From: Rhodovarius crocodyli
Lineage (GTDB): Bacteria; Pseudomonadota; Alphaproteobacteria; Acetobacterales; Acetobacteraceae
Assembly (NCBI GenBank): GCA_945901085.1
Contig: CAMDJV010000022.1
Coordinates: 1 to 61,609, forward strand
Length of the DNA: 61,609 nt
Direction: 5' to 3'
Below the pieces are notes generated by a model that made no database searches, was not told the origin of the DNA, and worked only from the letters and a program-made list of their open reading frames with translations. Numbering within the stretch: the first letter of the stretch is position 1; every line of letters starts with the position of its first letter. The position numbers were made by a program, and so were the translations under genes. Shown here in pieces: positions 17,742 to 26,755 of the stretch.

Positions 17742-18628
17742 CGGAACAGCATCCGCGCGGCGTTTACTCCGCTGCGCTGACCCCGGTGACCACAGAGGGC
17801 ACGCCGGACGCCACACTGTTCGTCACCCATTGCCGGCGCCTGCTGGCCGAGGGCTGCGACGGGATCGCGATGCTCGGCACCACGGGCGAGGCGAACTCCT
17901 TTGCCAACGACGAACGCCGAGCTCTGCTGGAGGCGGTGGTCGCCGCCGGTATCGCACCCGACCGACTGCTGCCCGGCACCGGCGTCGCCGCGCTCAGCGA
18001 GACGGTGGCGCTGACCCGGCACGCGCTGTCTCTTGGTGTGACCACGGTCGTGATGCTGCCGCCCTTTTACTACAAGGGCGTCACCGAGGACGGGCTGTTC
18101 GCCGCCTATGCCGAGGTGGTGCAGCGCCTAGCAGATCCGCGGCTGCGCATCGTGCTGTATCACATCCCGCAGATGTCGGCAGTGCCGATCCCCTTCCCGG
18201 TGATCGCGCGGCTGCGCGCCGCCTATCCCGGCACTTTCAGCGGGATCAAGGATTCCGCCGGCGACCTCGCGCATATGGAGGCGCTGGTCGAAGCCTGTCC
18301 CGGCCTCGCCGTGCTGGCGGGCGCCGACCCGCTGATGCTGCCGTTGCTGCGCAAGGGGGGCGCGGGCTGCATCACCGCGACCTCTAACCTGGTCGCTGCC
18401 GATCTTGCCTTCGTGTTCCGCCACTTCTCTGACCTCAACCGGGCGGCGGAGGTGGAGGCCGCGCAGGCGCGCATTGTCGCCATGCGCAATCGTGCGTCGC
18501 GCTTCGCGCAGATGGCGTCGCTGAAGGCGTTGCTCGCGGACCGCACCGGGGAGGAAGGCTGGCATCGCCTGCGTCCGCCGCTCCTGCCGCTGAGCGAGGC
18601 TGAGCGCGGCGCGCTGCTCGTCGAATAA
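17738..18628 (+). CDS. Dihydrodipicolinate synthase family aldolase/lyase
   Basis: This is a 296-residue class I aldolase of the DapA/NanA barrel family. MLGTTGEANSF (about 45-55) is the carboxylate-binding loop. Tyr141 (VLYHIPQM) and Lys171 (SGIKDSAGD) are the catalytic pair, the Lys forming the Schiff base with a 2-oxo acid. The family cleaves or condenses 2-oxo acids (N-acetylneuraminate lyase, 2-keto-3-deoxygluconate aldolase, DapA). Genomic context argues for a catabolic lyase. The ATG at 17738 overlaps the BNR gene stop. There are 54 bases to the next Bug gene. Confidence 0.92.
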   Translation: MTEQHPRGVYSAALTPVTTEGTPDATLFVTHCRRLLAEGCDGIAMLGTTGEANSFANDERRALLEAVVAAGIAPDRLLPGTGVAALSETVALTRHALSLGVTTVVMLPPFYYKGVTEDGLFAAYAEVVQRLADPRLRIVLYHIPQMSAVPIPFPVIARLRAAYPGTFSGIKDSAGDLAHMEALVEACPGLAVLAGADPLMLPLLRKGGAGCITATSNLVAADLAFVFRHFSDLNRAAEVEAAQARIVAMRNRASRFAQMASLKALLADRTGEEGWHRLRPPLLPLSEAERGALLVE

Positions 18629-18682
18629 TCGTTTCAACACGGGCGCCTGCAATGTTGCGCAGCCCTTCGGAGGGAAATTACC

Positions 18683-19660
18683 ATGAACCGTCGTCATCTT
18701 CTCGCCACTGCCGCCGGCGGCGTTGCGGCCTTGGCCGCGCCTGCCATCCAGGCCCAGGAAGCCTGGCCGCATGCACGGCCGATCCGCGTGATCTGCCCCT
18801 GGCCACCAGGGGCTGCGAATGACGCGCTGGCGCGGTTGACGGCGGCACGCCTGCAGGAAAAGCTCGGCGCTACCGCCGTGGTCGAAAACCGCACCGGCGG
18901 CGCCGGCCTGATTGGGACCAATGCCGTTCTCCAGGCGGCGCCGGATGGCTACACCCTGCTTGCCTCTGCCTTCAACACGGCGGTCATGCCGCTGGTGCTG
19001 CGCGGGGCGACCTTCGATCCGCAGCGCGACCTCGAAGTGATGGCCCGCACGGCAGCCGCGCCGCTGGTCATGGTGATGAGCGCCCAGCGCCCCCAGCGCA
19101 CACTGGCCGAGGTGCTCGCGGCCGCCAGGGAACGGCCGCAGGAGTGGAACTTCGCGCTCTCCTCGCTCGGCTCGGCCGGGCACCTCGCGACCGTCGATTT
19201 CATGCGCCGCAGTGGCGTTCAGATCAATCTGGTGACATATCGCGGTACGCAACCCGCGCTGACCGACCTGATCGCGGGCAACGCCCAATTGCTCATTGAC
19301 CCGAGTTTCGCCCTGCTGCCGGCTGCCGCCGATGGTCGGGTCCGCGCGCTTGGCATCGCGACGGCAGCGCGCTCGAGCCTGGCGCCGAACGTGCCGACCA
19401 TGACGGAGGCCGGCCTGCCCGGCTTCGAGTTCCAATCCTGGTACGGCGTCTGGGCCCCGAAGGGCACGCCGGCTGAGATCAACCAGCGAGTAAACGACCT
19501 GATGCAGGAGACGATGCGCGAGCCGGCCATCCTCGAGCGGCTGAGAAGCCAGATCCTGGAACCGGTGATGGAGAGCATTGTGGACACGCGGCGCTTTATC
19601 GCCTCCGAGATCACCCGCGCCACCGAGCTGCTGCACAGCGTCAACTACCAGCCCGAGTGA
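18683..19660 (+). CDS. Bug/TctC-family substrate-binding protein
   Basis: This 325-residue periplasmic binding protein has a leader with twin arginine near its start (MNRRHLLATAAGGVAAL), then the mature domain at WPHARPIRVICPWPPGAAND. VENRTGGAGLIGTNAVL and VTYRGTQPALTDLIAGN are the recognisable ligand loops. GGAGGGAAATTACC precedes the ATG. It is the predicted uptake component of the IclR operon, serving the BNR protein and lyase. No TctA/TctB genes are nearby. Its stop overlaps the start of a truncated paralogue. Confidence 0.9.
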   Translation: MNRRHLLATAAGGVAALAAPAIQAQEAWPHARPIRVICPWPPGAANDALARLTAARLQEKLGATAVVENRTGGAGLIGTNAVLQAAPDGYTLLASAFNTAVMPLVLRGATFDPQRDLEVMARTAAAPLVMVMSAQRPQRTLAEVLAAARERPQEWNFALSSLGSAGHLATVDFMRRSGVQINLVTYRGTQPALTDLIAGNAQLLIDPSFALLPAAADGRVRALGIATAARSSLAPNVPTMTEAGLPGFEFQSWYGVWAPKGTPAEINQRVNDLMQETMREPAILERLRSQILEPVMESIVDTRRFIASEITRATELLHSVNYQPE

Positions 19661-19842
19661 CGAGGGCCGCCATACGGAGCAGGCGCATGCTGGTGATCGG
19701 TGCGGGCGCAACGGTTCTCGGCGCGCCGGGCATCGGGCGCGCGCAAGCGGCTTGGCCGCTGGGCCGGCCGATCCGCGTGATTTGCCCCACGCAGCCGGGC
19801 GCGGCGGATGACATGCTGGAGCGCCTGCTGCGCAGCGTGTGA
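19657..19842 (+). pseudogene. Bug-family binding protein, N-terminal relic (61 codons)
   Basis: A GTG overlapping the previous stop (GTGA) opens a leader (IRSRRMLVIGAGATVLGAPG) and then WPLGRPIRVICPTQPGAADD, closely matching the start of the adjacent Bug protein. It ends LERLLRSV-stop where homology breaks off. About 80 per cent of the gene is gone, so it is a truncated tandem duplicate. Confidence 0.8.
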
Positions 19843-19959
19843 ATAAGCACCGAAGTGGGACCCCCTACGAATTCTGCATAAGCTCTTGCGGATGCGGAAT
19901 TTTATTTGGGGTGAGGTGCCGATCAGGACCCCATTTGAACGCCATATTTCTAATCCTTC

Positions 19960-20292
19960 TCAATAGGTTAGAAGAAGTTGCGGCCGGCGTCCCGCTACGG
20001 TGCCGCTCCACACCAGTACCTCTACCTCGTGGCCCCTCTTATTCAGGCCCGCAGCGAATCCGCCTATCGTGTGCTGCGCCCAGCCCGTCGCCCAGGCGTT
20101 CTGCGCGACGGTCGCGCACTTCGGGCCGGCGACGCAACACCGCGACTACGTTGGTGACGCCTTCTGCCAAATTGATCACCTCGACGGTGGCGGCGGGCGC
20201 GACTTCCTTCACGGTGGCCGCGGCCACGACGGCGCGAGGGTTGAGCGGCGGATTGGGCGGGGTGAACCAGAACGGGCAGCAGGGTTCCCGGC
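19960..20292 (-). pseudogene. Frameshifted unidentified gene relic downstream of hyuA
   Basis: Immediately after the HyuA stop the minus strand reads PFWFTPPNPPLNPRAVVAAA, then ATVEVINLAEGVTNVVAVL. After a frame change near 20110 it reads AWATGWAQHTIGGFAAGLN, then KRGHEVEVLVW, and stops at 19960. Both parts have coding-like base use and read naturally as one protein interrupted by an indel. I do not recognise the family. It would be an eighth gene of the importer-hydantoinase operon. Confidence 0.45.
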
Positions 20293-20293
20293 T

Positions 20294-22318
20294 TTATCCC
20301 CTCATGATGATGGCGCCGGAGGGTTCGACCTCGGCCGTCCAGCCCGGCGGCACCAGGGTGGTGGCGTCCAATTGCGTAATGATGGCGGGGCCGGAAATGC
20401 AAGCGCCTGCCCCCATGCCTGAACGGTCATAGATGGCGGCCCGGGCCTGGCCCTCCGGCAGCCGTATGCGCTGGTGGCCGATGGGCCGGGCAGTGCCCGG
20501 CGCCGGGCGGGCCGCGGCCGCGCCATGCAGTCGACCGGTGGCGGTGATCCGCAGGGTGACGATCTCGATGCCGATGCCGGGCAAATCGAAGCCGTAGAGC
20601 GCACGATGGGCCTCCGCGAAGGCCTCGCCCAGCCCGCTCAGGCCGGACCAGGGGATGGGCAGTTCGAAGCCCTGCTCCGCATAGCGCATCAGCACGCTGA
20701 GGGCACTATTCCGGTCGGCCGGGGGCACGGCTTCATCGGCGAACCAAGTCACGGCGTCAGCCTCCAGCGCTGCAAAGCCGGCTTCCAGCTTGGCCGCGGC
20801 GGCTGCGGCCAAGGGCATGGTCACGCTGCGCGAAAACTCGGCCCGCAGATCCGCCGCCACCAGCCCCTGGGCGCACAGCACGCCGGGCGCGCGCGGCACC
20901 AGCACGGTGCGGATGCCCAGAAGCGTGGCCAGCGCTGCGCCATGCAGCGGCCCGGCCCCGCCGAAGGGTACCAGGGCAAAATCGCGCGGATCATGCCCGC
21001 GCTCTACGGAGACCACGCGGATGGCGCCGACCATGTTGTTGTCGGCAATGGCTAGGACGCCGCGCGCCGCCGCCTCCACGGACAGGCCGAGCGGGCCGGC
21101 GATGCGTGCCAGCGCCGCCTCTGCCCGCGCCGCATCCAGCGCCATGCGCCCGCCCAGCAGGCTGGCCGGCAGATGGCCGAGGTAGAGATGCGCGTCGGTG
21201 ACGGTCGGCTCCTCGCTACCCTTCCCATAACAGGCGGGGCCGGGCGCGGCGCCCGCGCTTTTAGGGCCCACCGTCAAGGCGCCACCGGGCGAAACCCGGG
21301 CGATGGAGCCACCGCCGGCACCGATCGTCACCATGTCCAACATTGGCAGTGGCAGTGGCCAGGGGCCGACCCGACCGGATTGCGTCAGGCCTATCCGCCC
21401 CCCCGTGATCACGCAGATATCAGCTGAGGTGCCGCCGATATCCACGGTGATGAGGTTGTCGAAACCCGCCGCCGCGCCGTCCGCCCGCGCGCCTACCACG
21501 CCGGCGGCGGGGCCGGAGAGTGCGGTCTGCGCCGGCGCGCGGCGGATGGCGGCGGCACCGGCGACGCCGCCATTGGATTTCATCAGCAGCAGGGGGGCTG
21601 AGACCCCGGCCTCGGCCAGCCGCGCCTCCAGCCGCGCGATGTAGGTCGAGACGGCGGGCATCACGGCAGCGTTCAGAACGGTCGCCATCGAACGCTCATA
21701 TTCGCGCACCACCGGCAGGACCTCGTGCGAGGCGGTGATGGCCAGGCCGGGCAGAAGCCCGCGCAGGAGGGTGGCGGCGCGCGCTTCATGCGCGGCGTTG
21801 GAAAAGCTGTGCAGGAAGCAGATGGCCAAGGCCTCCGCCGCCATCGCACGAATGGCCTCGGCCACGCCCGGCAGGGCCGCTTCGTCGAGCGGTGTGATTT
21901 CCTGGCCATCGGCGCCGATACGTCCGGCGACTTCAAATACATGCTCAGGCGGCACGGGGCGGCGCGGCTTCACCCAGGCCCAGAGATTGTCTCGCCGGGG
22001 CAGGTCGGCGCGGCCGATTTCCAGCACATGGCGGAAGCCCTGGGTGGTGATCAGCGCCGTGCGGGCGGTGCGGCCTTCCAGAATCATGTTGGTCGCTACC
22101 GTGGTGCCATGCAGCACCCGGCCGACCTGGGCGGGGTCCCGCCCGGCCTCGGCCAGCGCCATCAGCACGCCGGTCAGAAACCCCTCGGAAGGGTCATGCG
22201 GGGTCGAGGGGGTCTTGGCCGTCCAGGACTCGCCGGTGGCGACATCCTGCAAGGTGACATCAGAAAACGTGCCGCCGATATCCACAGCAACGAGAAGCGG
22301 GCGCTCAGCCGAGGACAT
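20294..22318 (-). CDS. hyuA: Hydantoinase/oxoprolinase family protein, HyuA-type subunit
   Basis: This 674-residue ASKHA-fold ATPase subunit has an N-terminus VAVDIGGTFSDVTL followed by HGTTVATNMILEGR, both standard for N-methylhydantoinase A/5-oxoprolinase/acetophenone-carboxylase alpha. Later it has VDIGGTSADICVI (second phosphate-binding motif) and FGGAGPLHGAALA. With HyuB it performs ATP-dependent opening of a lactam, hydantoin or related ring, or carboxylation of a ketone. The ATG at 22318 overlaps the end of hyuB by 14 bases. It is the last gene of an operon that begins with an ABC importer, so the substrate is imported. Confidence 0.93.
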   Translation of the reverse strand: MSSAERPLLVAVDIGGTFSDVTLQDVATGESWTAKTPSTPHDPSEGFLTGVLMALAEAGRDPAQVGRVLHGTTVATNMILEGRTARTALITTQGFRHVLEIGRADLPRRDNLWAWVKPRRPVPPEHVFEVAGRIGADGQEITPLDEAALPGVAEAIRAMAAEALAICFLHSFSNAAHEARAATLLRGLLPGLAITASHEVLPVVREYERSMATVLNAAVMPAVSTYIARLEARLAEAGVSAPLLLMKSNGGVAGAAAIRRAPAQTALSGPAAGVVGARADGAAAGFDNLITVDIGGTSADICVITGGRIGLTQSGRVGPWPLPLPMLDMVTIGAGGGSIARVSPGGALTVGPKSAGAAPGPACYGKGSEEPTVTDAHLYLGHLPASLLGGRMALDAARAEAALARIAGPLGLSVEAAARGVLAIADNNMVGAIRVVSVERGHDPRDFALVPFGGAGPLHGAALATLLGIRTVLVPRAPGVLCAQGLVAADLRAEFSRSVTMPLAAAAAAKLEAGFAALEADAVTWFADEAVPPADRNSALSVLMRYAEQGFELPIPWSGLSGLGEAFAEAHRALYGFDLPGIGIEIVTLRITATGRLHGAAAARPAPGTARPIGHQRIRLPEGQARAAIYDRSGMGAGACISGPAIITQLDATTLVPPGWTAEVEPSGAIIMRG

Positions 22319-24023
22319 CGGCGTATTCCCCACGGTGGAAGGCTTTGGTGGCTGGGCGAGGGCCGTTGCGAGTGCCATCGCGCAGAACGCCGTAATCGCG
22401 CGCCGCCGCCTCGGCACTGACGAAGCCGCCGCGGATATCGGCCAGCACGGCCTCTACCGGGCGATCATGCGGGTGGCCCCAACCACCGCCGCCGCCGGTG
22501 AACAGCCGCACGATGTCGCCCCGCTTCAGCCGCGTGCCGTCCGAGAGTGAGGGCAAACGCCGCTCATCTGGCCGGCCTGGATTGACCACGGCACTGCCCA
22601 CGCCGCCGTTCATGCCGCCCGCCACGCCCCAGGGCGGGTTCAGCACTGTGTCGACCCGCACGGCGAGCGTGGCGCTCTCGGCGACGATCTCGTAGTCCCG
22701 CTCCACCCCGCAGCCCCCGCGATAGCGCCCGGGCCCGCCGGAGTCGCGGTGAAGCGCGTAACGCAGCAGCCGGATCGGGTAGGAGAGTTCCATGAACTCC
22801 ACCGGGTAGTTTTCCTGGGCGACGAAATAGACGGCGTCGGTGCCATCGGCGAAGGGCCGCGCGCCATAGCCCACCCCTACGCCATCGCTCATCAGAAAGC
22901 CCTCGCCGCGCAATGTTAGCACGACGTAGGCGGAATGGGCGGCGGGCGCTTCTCCGGCGCGGGCGGTGGCGACCAGGCCATGGAAGGCCGCCAGCAGCCG
23001 CATCATGGTGATGCCGCGCAGGCCGAGGGGCGCCGGCGCCCGCGGCGCCAGCAGCGAACCGGGGCGCAGCCGCACCTCATCCAACGCGCGCGGGCCGCCG
23101 GCATTCAGCACCTGGCCTTGCTCACCCTGGAGGAAATAGAGCCCCAGCGCCATGCCCGGCACGTCGGGGTGCATCAGCAGGTTGACCGGTCCCGCTGCCT
23201 GGTCGTCCGTTTCGGTGGTGTCGAGGATGAAGCGGTCATCCTCCGTGCGGATCAGAGCCAGACGCAGCCGGAAGGGGCCGTTCCCCTGACCGTCTGAATC
23301 GATCGCGTCGGTGAAGCGGGTAACACCCACCGGAAACGTCGCGCGCAGCTTGTCGCGCACCACGGTCTCGGTACGGGAGAGCAGCTGCGCCAGCGCATCG
23401 GCCAGCACATCGGGGCCGAAGCGCTGGGCGATTTCCTCCAGCCGCTTCTCGCCCAGGCGGACGGCGGCCATCAATGCGCGGGTGTCGCCCTGCGATTGCA
23501 TGGGGTAGCGGCCGTTGCGCCAGAAGACTTCCAGCAGCGCCTCATTCGTCTCGCCGCCGCGCATAAGCCGCACGGGGGGGATGATGATGCCCTCCTGAAA
23601 ATGATCCGTGGCATCGGGGCTGAGCGAGCCGGGCCGCAGCCCGCCAATATCGGAAAAATGCGCCCAGCCCATGACGAAGCCGATGCGCTGGCCGTCTACG
23701 AAGGCGGGGGCCAGGAACACCTGGTCGTTGGAATGAGAGACGGCACCGCGACTGCCATAGCAGTCATTGTACCAGTAGAGATCGCCGGGGAGCATGGATT
23801 CGAGCGGGAATTTCGCGGCCACCGGGCCCACGATATCGCCGAAGATCGGTAAATCGCTGCCCACCGCCATCGCACCATCCGCGTCGAACAGGGCGGTATA
23901 AAAGTCCTTCTTCTCACGGATGAACGCTGACATGGCGGTGCGTTCCAGCAACGCCTCCATCTCGGCCTGCGCGGCGCGGGCGGCGCCGCGGATGATTTCC
24001 AGCGTGACGGCGTCACAGCTCAT
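22305..24023 (-). CDS. hyuB: Hydantoinase/oxoprolinase family protein, HyuB-type subunit
   Basis: This 572-residue partner of HyuA starts with DAVTLEIIRGAARAAQAEME and carries LLERTAMSAFIREKKDF, FGDIVGPVAAKFP, WYNDCYG and SHSNDQVF, all typical of N-methylhydantoinase B/5-oxoprolinase beta. The C-terminal glycine-rich FTGGGGGWGHP is also a family mark. The ATG at 24023 overlaps the ATPase gene stop (ATGA). Gene order B then A and separate subunits are usual in proteobacteria; eukaryotic oxoprolinases fuse them. The ring substrate cannot be inferred from the sequence. Confidence 0.93.
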   Translation of the reverse strand: MSCDAVTLEIIRGAARAAQAEMEALLERTAMSAFIREKKDFYTALFDADGAMAVGSDLPIFGDIVGPVAAKFPLESMLPGDLYWYNDCYGSRGAVSHSNDQVFLAPAFVDGQRIGFVMGWAHFSDIGGLRPGSLSPDATDHFQEGIIIPPVRLMRGGETNEALLEVFWRNGRYPMQSQGDTRALMAAVRLGEKRLEEIAQRFGPDVLADALAQLLSRTETVVRDKLRATFPVGVTRFTDAIDSDGQGNGPFRLRLALIRTEDDRFILDTTETDDQAAGPVNLLMHPDVPGMALGLYFLQGEQGQVLNAGGPRALDEVRLRPGSLLAPRAPAPLGLRGITMMRLLAAFHGLVATARAGEAPAAHSAYVVLTLRGEGFLMSDGVGVGYGARPFADGTDAVYFVAQENYPVEFMELSYPIRLLRYALHRDSGGPGRYRGGCGVERDYEIVAESATLAVRVDTVLNPPWGVAGGMNGGVGSAVVNPGRPDERRLPSLSDGTRLKRGDIVRLFTGGGGGWGHPHDRPVEAVLADIRGGFVSAEAAARDYGVLRDGTRNGPRPATKAFHRGEYADVLG

Positions 24024-25003
24024 CCGGCGGCTTCCCAGTGGTGGCAGGCAACGCTGTGACCGGTCTCCACGGCCTCAGGTGCCGGGTCGGTGCGGGCGCA
24101 TTCCGCGCTGGCCAGGGCACAGCGGGGATGGAAGCGGCAGCCGTCGGGGACGCGCTTCAGCGAAGGCGGCTCGCCCGGCAGCGAGGGGCCGGCGGCGCGC
24201 CCGTCCAGATGCGGGGCGGCGGCCAGCAAGGCGCGGGTGTAGGGGTGGCGGGGATTGGAGAACAGTGCATCGGCTGGCGCTTCCTCGACGATGCGGCCGA
24301 GATACATCACGCCTACACGATCACACACCCGGCGCACCACCGTCAGGTCATGCGAGATGAACAGGTAGGTCAGCCCGAACCGCCCGCGCAGGTCATCCAG
24401 CAGCTGTAGCACCGAGGCCTGGACGGAGAGATCCAGCCCCGCCGTGGGCTCGTCCAGAACCACCAGCCGGGGGCGCAGAAGCAGAATACGCGCAAGGCCG
24501 ATGCGGCGTTGCTGACCGCCGGATAGCTCATGGGGGTAGCGATCGGCCATGGCGGGACTGAGGCCCACGGCGTCGAGCATCGCGGCGATGCGGCTCGTGC
24601 GTTCCGCCGGCGCCACGCCGTGGATGGCCATCCCTTCTGCCAGGGTTGCGCCCACCCGCCACCAGGGGTCCAGCGCCGCACCGGGGTCCTGATGGACATA
24701 CTGGATGTCGCGCCGCGCCGCGCGGGCGGCGGGCGGGGCGAGGCCGGACACCCGCGCGCCATCAAGCAGAATTTCGCCCGCGGCTTCGCGCTGCAGCCCG
24801 AGCAGGGTGCGCGCCAGGGTGGTCTTGCCGCAGCCGCTCTCCCCCACCACGCCATAGGCCTCGCCGGCCCGGATCGAGAGATTGACCCCATCCACCGCGC
24901 GCAGCGGCTGCGCCGCGCGGAACAGTCGGGCGGGCCGGCCGAGATCGGTCATGAGCCCACGCGCCGCCAGAAGCTCAGACAAGGGCAGGCTCCGGATGTG
25001 CAC
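24020..25003 (-). CDS. Dipeptide/oligopeptide-type ABC importer ATPase (DppF-like)
   Basis: This 327-residue ATPase has Walker A GESGCGKTT, signature LSGGQQRRIGLAR and Walker B LVVLDEPTAGLD. The C-terminal oligopeptide-transporter extension carries GCRFHPRCALASAECA, whose cysteines may bind an Fe-S or zinc site in this subfamily. It is the second ATPase of the importer. The ATG at 25003 lies 29 bases inside the preceding ATPase gene; a TTG at 24981 would give a tighter overlap. Its stop is fused by ATGA to hyuB, tying transport and hydrolysis in one transcript. Confidence 0.93.
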   Translation of the reverse strand: MHIRSLPLSELLAARGLMTDLGRPARLFRAAQPLRAVDGVNLSIRAGEAYGVVGESGCGKTTLARTLLGLQREAAGEILLDGARVSGLAPPAARAARRDIQYVHQDPGAALDPWWRVGATLAEGMAIHGVAPAERTSRIAAMLDAVGLSPAMADRYPHELSGGQQRRIGLARILLLRPRLVVLDEPTAGLDLSVQASVLQLLDDLRGRFGLTYLFISHDLTVVRRVCDRVGVMYLGRIVEEAPADALFSNPRHPYTRALLAAAPHLDGRAAGPSLPGEPPSLKRVPDGCRFHPRCALASAECARTDPAPEAVETGHSVACHHWEAAG

Positions 25004-25916
25004 AGGCCAGGCTGCGGCCCTCGGTGATGGCCAGCAAGGGCGGCACGGCGTCGGCGCAATGTGCTTGCGCCTGCGGGCAACGGGGATGAAAGCGGCAGCC
25101 CGAGGGCTGCGCTGTGGCCGGCGGCACGGTGCCGGGAATGCCCGCCAACTCCACCGCCCGGTCGGGGTGGCAGGCTAGCAGCAGGCGTGTGTAGGGGTGG
25201 GTGGGGGCGTCCAGAACGGCACGCGTCGGCCCGGCCTCTGCCACCCGGCCGGCGTAGAGCACGGTCACCGCATCGCAAAGGCTGGCCAGGACGCCGAAAT
25301 CATGCGTGACGAACAGCATGGACAGCCCCCGCGCCCGTGCGATTTCCCGCAGCAGGCCAAGGATTTCGCGCTGCGTCGTCACATCCAGCGCGGTTGTCGG
25401 CTCATCGGCGACGACCAGGCTGGGCTCACAGCTCAGGGCGGCGGCAATGAGCAATCGCTGGCGCTGGCCGCCCGAGAATTCATGCGGGTATTTTCGTAGC
25501 GCCGCCTCAGGGTCCGGCAATTGTACGGCGCGGAGCAGGTCCAGCAGCTTGGCACGATGGTCGGCGCGCGTGCCCGTCGCGTGGCGGCGCATGATCTCAA
25601 AAATCTGGTCGCCGGCGCGGAAGGTGGGGTTGAGCGAAAGATAGGGGTCCTGCGGCACGAAGCCGATGCGGCCGCGCGCCTGCGCCGCCTGGTCAGGCAA
25701 GATGTCGCGGCCCTCGAACATCACCCGCCCCCGCGCGGTGGCGCCGCGCGGCAATATCCCCAGCATCGCCCGCAGCAGGGTGGATTTGCCGCAGCCGCTT
25801 TCCCCCACCACGCCCATGATCTGACCGGGTGCAACCGTGATGGACACACCATCGAGGATTTGTGCGCCCCCGCGCATATCCACCCGCAGCCCCTCGATAT
25901 CGAGCAGGGCGGTCAA
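24975..25916 (-). CDS. Dipeptide/oligopeptide-type ABC importer ATPase (DppD-like)
   Basis: This 313-residue ATPase has Walker [10 protein letters not shown], signature [12 protein letters not shown], Walker [13 protein letters not shown] and the C-terminal GCRFHPRCPQAQAHC cysteine motif. Residues before TALLDIEGLRVDM belong to the upstream permease gene read in another frame. The likely start is therefore the TTG at 25916 that overlaps the permease TGA (TTGA), or a nearby weak start. It pairs with the DppF-like ATPase to drive uptake through the two permeases upstream. Confidence 0.9.
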   Translation of the reverse strand: MTALLDIEGLRVDMRGGAQILDGVSITVAPGQIMGVVGESGCGKSTLLRAMLGILPRGATARGRVMFEGRDILPDQAAQARGRIGFVPQDPYLSLNPTFRAGDQIFEIMRRHATGTRADHRAKLLDLLRAVQLPDPEAALRKYPHEFSGGQRQRLLIAAALSCEPSLVVADEPTTALDVTTQREILGLLREIARARGLSMLFVTHDFGVLASLCDAVTVLYAGRVAEAGPTRAVLDAPTHPYTRLLLACHPDRAVELAGIPGTVPPATAQPSGCRFHPRCPQAQAHCADAVPPLLAITEGRSLACAHPEPALV

Positions 25917-26755
25917 TGCCGGCTCCGCCTGAGACGTGGGTCCGCAGCATCGCGCAGACCATCGCCAAGCAGGTTGAAGCCCAGCACCAGCAACAGGATG
26001 GCAAGGCCCGGGAAGGTGGCGAACCACCACGCATCGGGCAGATGCTGCCGCGCCTCGGATACCGCCAGCCCCCAATCGGGCGTGGGCGGAGTGGCGCCAA
26101 CGCCGAGGAAACCGAGGATGGCGGCGGTCAGGATGGTGAACCCCATGCCAATGGTGGCCCGCACCAGCACCGCCGGCGCGGCATTGGGTAGAACATGCAG
26201 GAACAGGATCCGTGCGGGATGGGCGCCGATGCCCGCCAGTGCATCCACGAACAGCGCGCCGCGCAGCCGCCGCGTCTCGGCAAAGACAGTACGGGCAAAA
26301 AAGGGCCAATAGGTGAGGGCGAGGGCCACCATGGCGGTGAAGATGCCCGGCGCCAGAAGCTGCCCCAAAGCCAGCGCCAGGATCAGCTGCGGCACCGCCA
26401 GGAAGACGTCGGTGAAGCGCATCAGCCCCTCCGACAGCCAGCCATCGCGCCAGCCCGCGATCAGGCCGACAGGCACGCCGATCAGCATGGCCGCCAGCAC
26501 CACGGCCAGCGCAACCAGCAAAGCGCTGCGCGTGCCCAGGATGACGCGGGAGAAGATGTCGCGGCCCAGATTGTCGGTGCCGAACAGGAACTCGGCCGAG
26601 GGCGGTCGCAGCCGCTGCATGATGTTGCTTTCAAAGGCGTCGTCGGGAAACGGCGCCAACCATTGCGCGAAGGTCGCCACAAAGACGGCGAACACCACGA
26701 TGAGGAGCCCAAACGCTGCCACCGGATCACGCATCAGGTGCCGCAGCGCGGTCAT
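25913..26755 (-). CDS. Dipeptide/oligopeptide-type ABC importer permease (DppC-like)
   Basis: This 280-residue inner-membrane permease has an N-terminal helix (AAFGLLIVVFAVFVATFAQW), then the DppC hallmark FLFGTDNLGRDIFSRVILGTR. Further helices follow, and near the C-terminus the LPNAAPAVLVRATIGMG coupling region, then GFLGVGATPPTPDWGLAV. Its ATG overlaps the DppB-like stop (ATGA) and its stop overlaps the next ATPase start. Confidence 0.93.
   Translation of the reverse strand: MTALRHLMRDPVAAFGLLIVVFAVFVATFAQWLAPFPDDAFESNIMQRLRPPSAEFLFGTDNLGRDIFSRVILGTRSALLVALAVVLAAMLIGVPVGLIAGWRDGWLSEGLMRFTDVFLAVPQLILALALGQLLAPGIFTAMVALALTYWPFFARTVFAETRRLRGALFVDALAGIGAHPARILFLHVLPNAAPAVLVRATIGMGFTILTAAILGFLGVGATPPTPDWGLAVSEARQHLPDAWWFATFPGLAILLLVLGFNLLGDGLRDAADPRLRRSRH

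Noticed and set aside
25917-26309. Apparent N-terminal extension of the DppD-like ATPase
   Set aside because: It overlaps most of the DppC-like permease gene in another frame; a start overlapping the permease stop gives the normal ATPase length.
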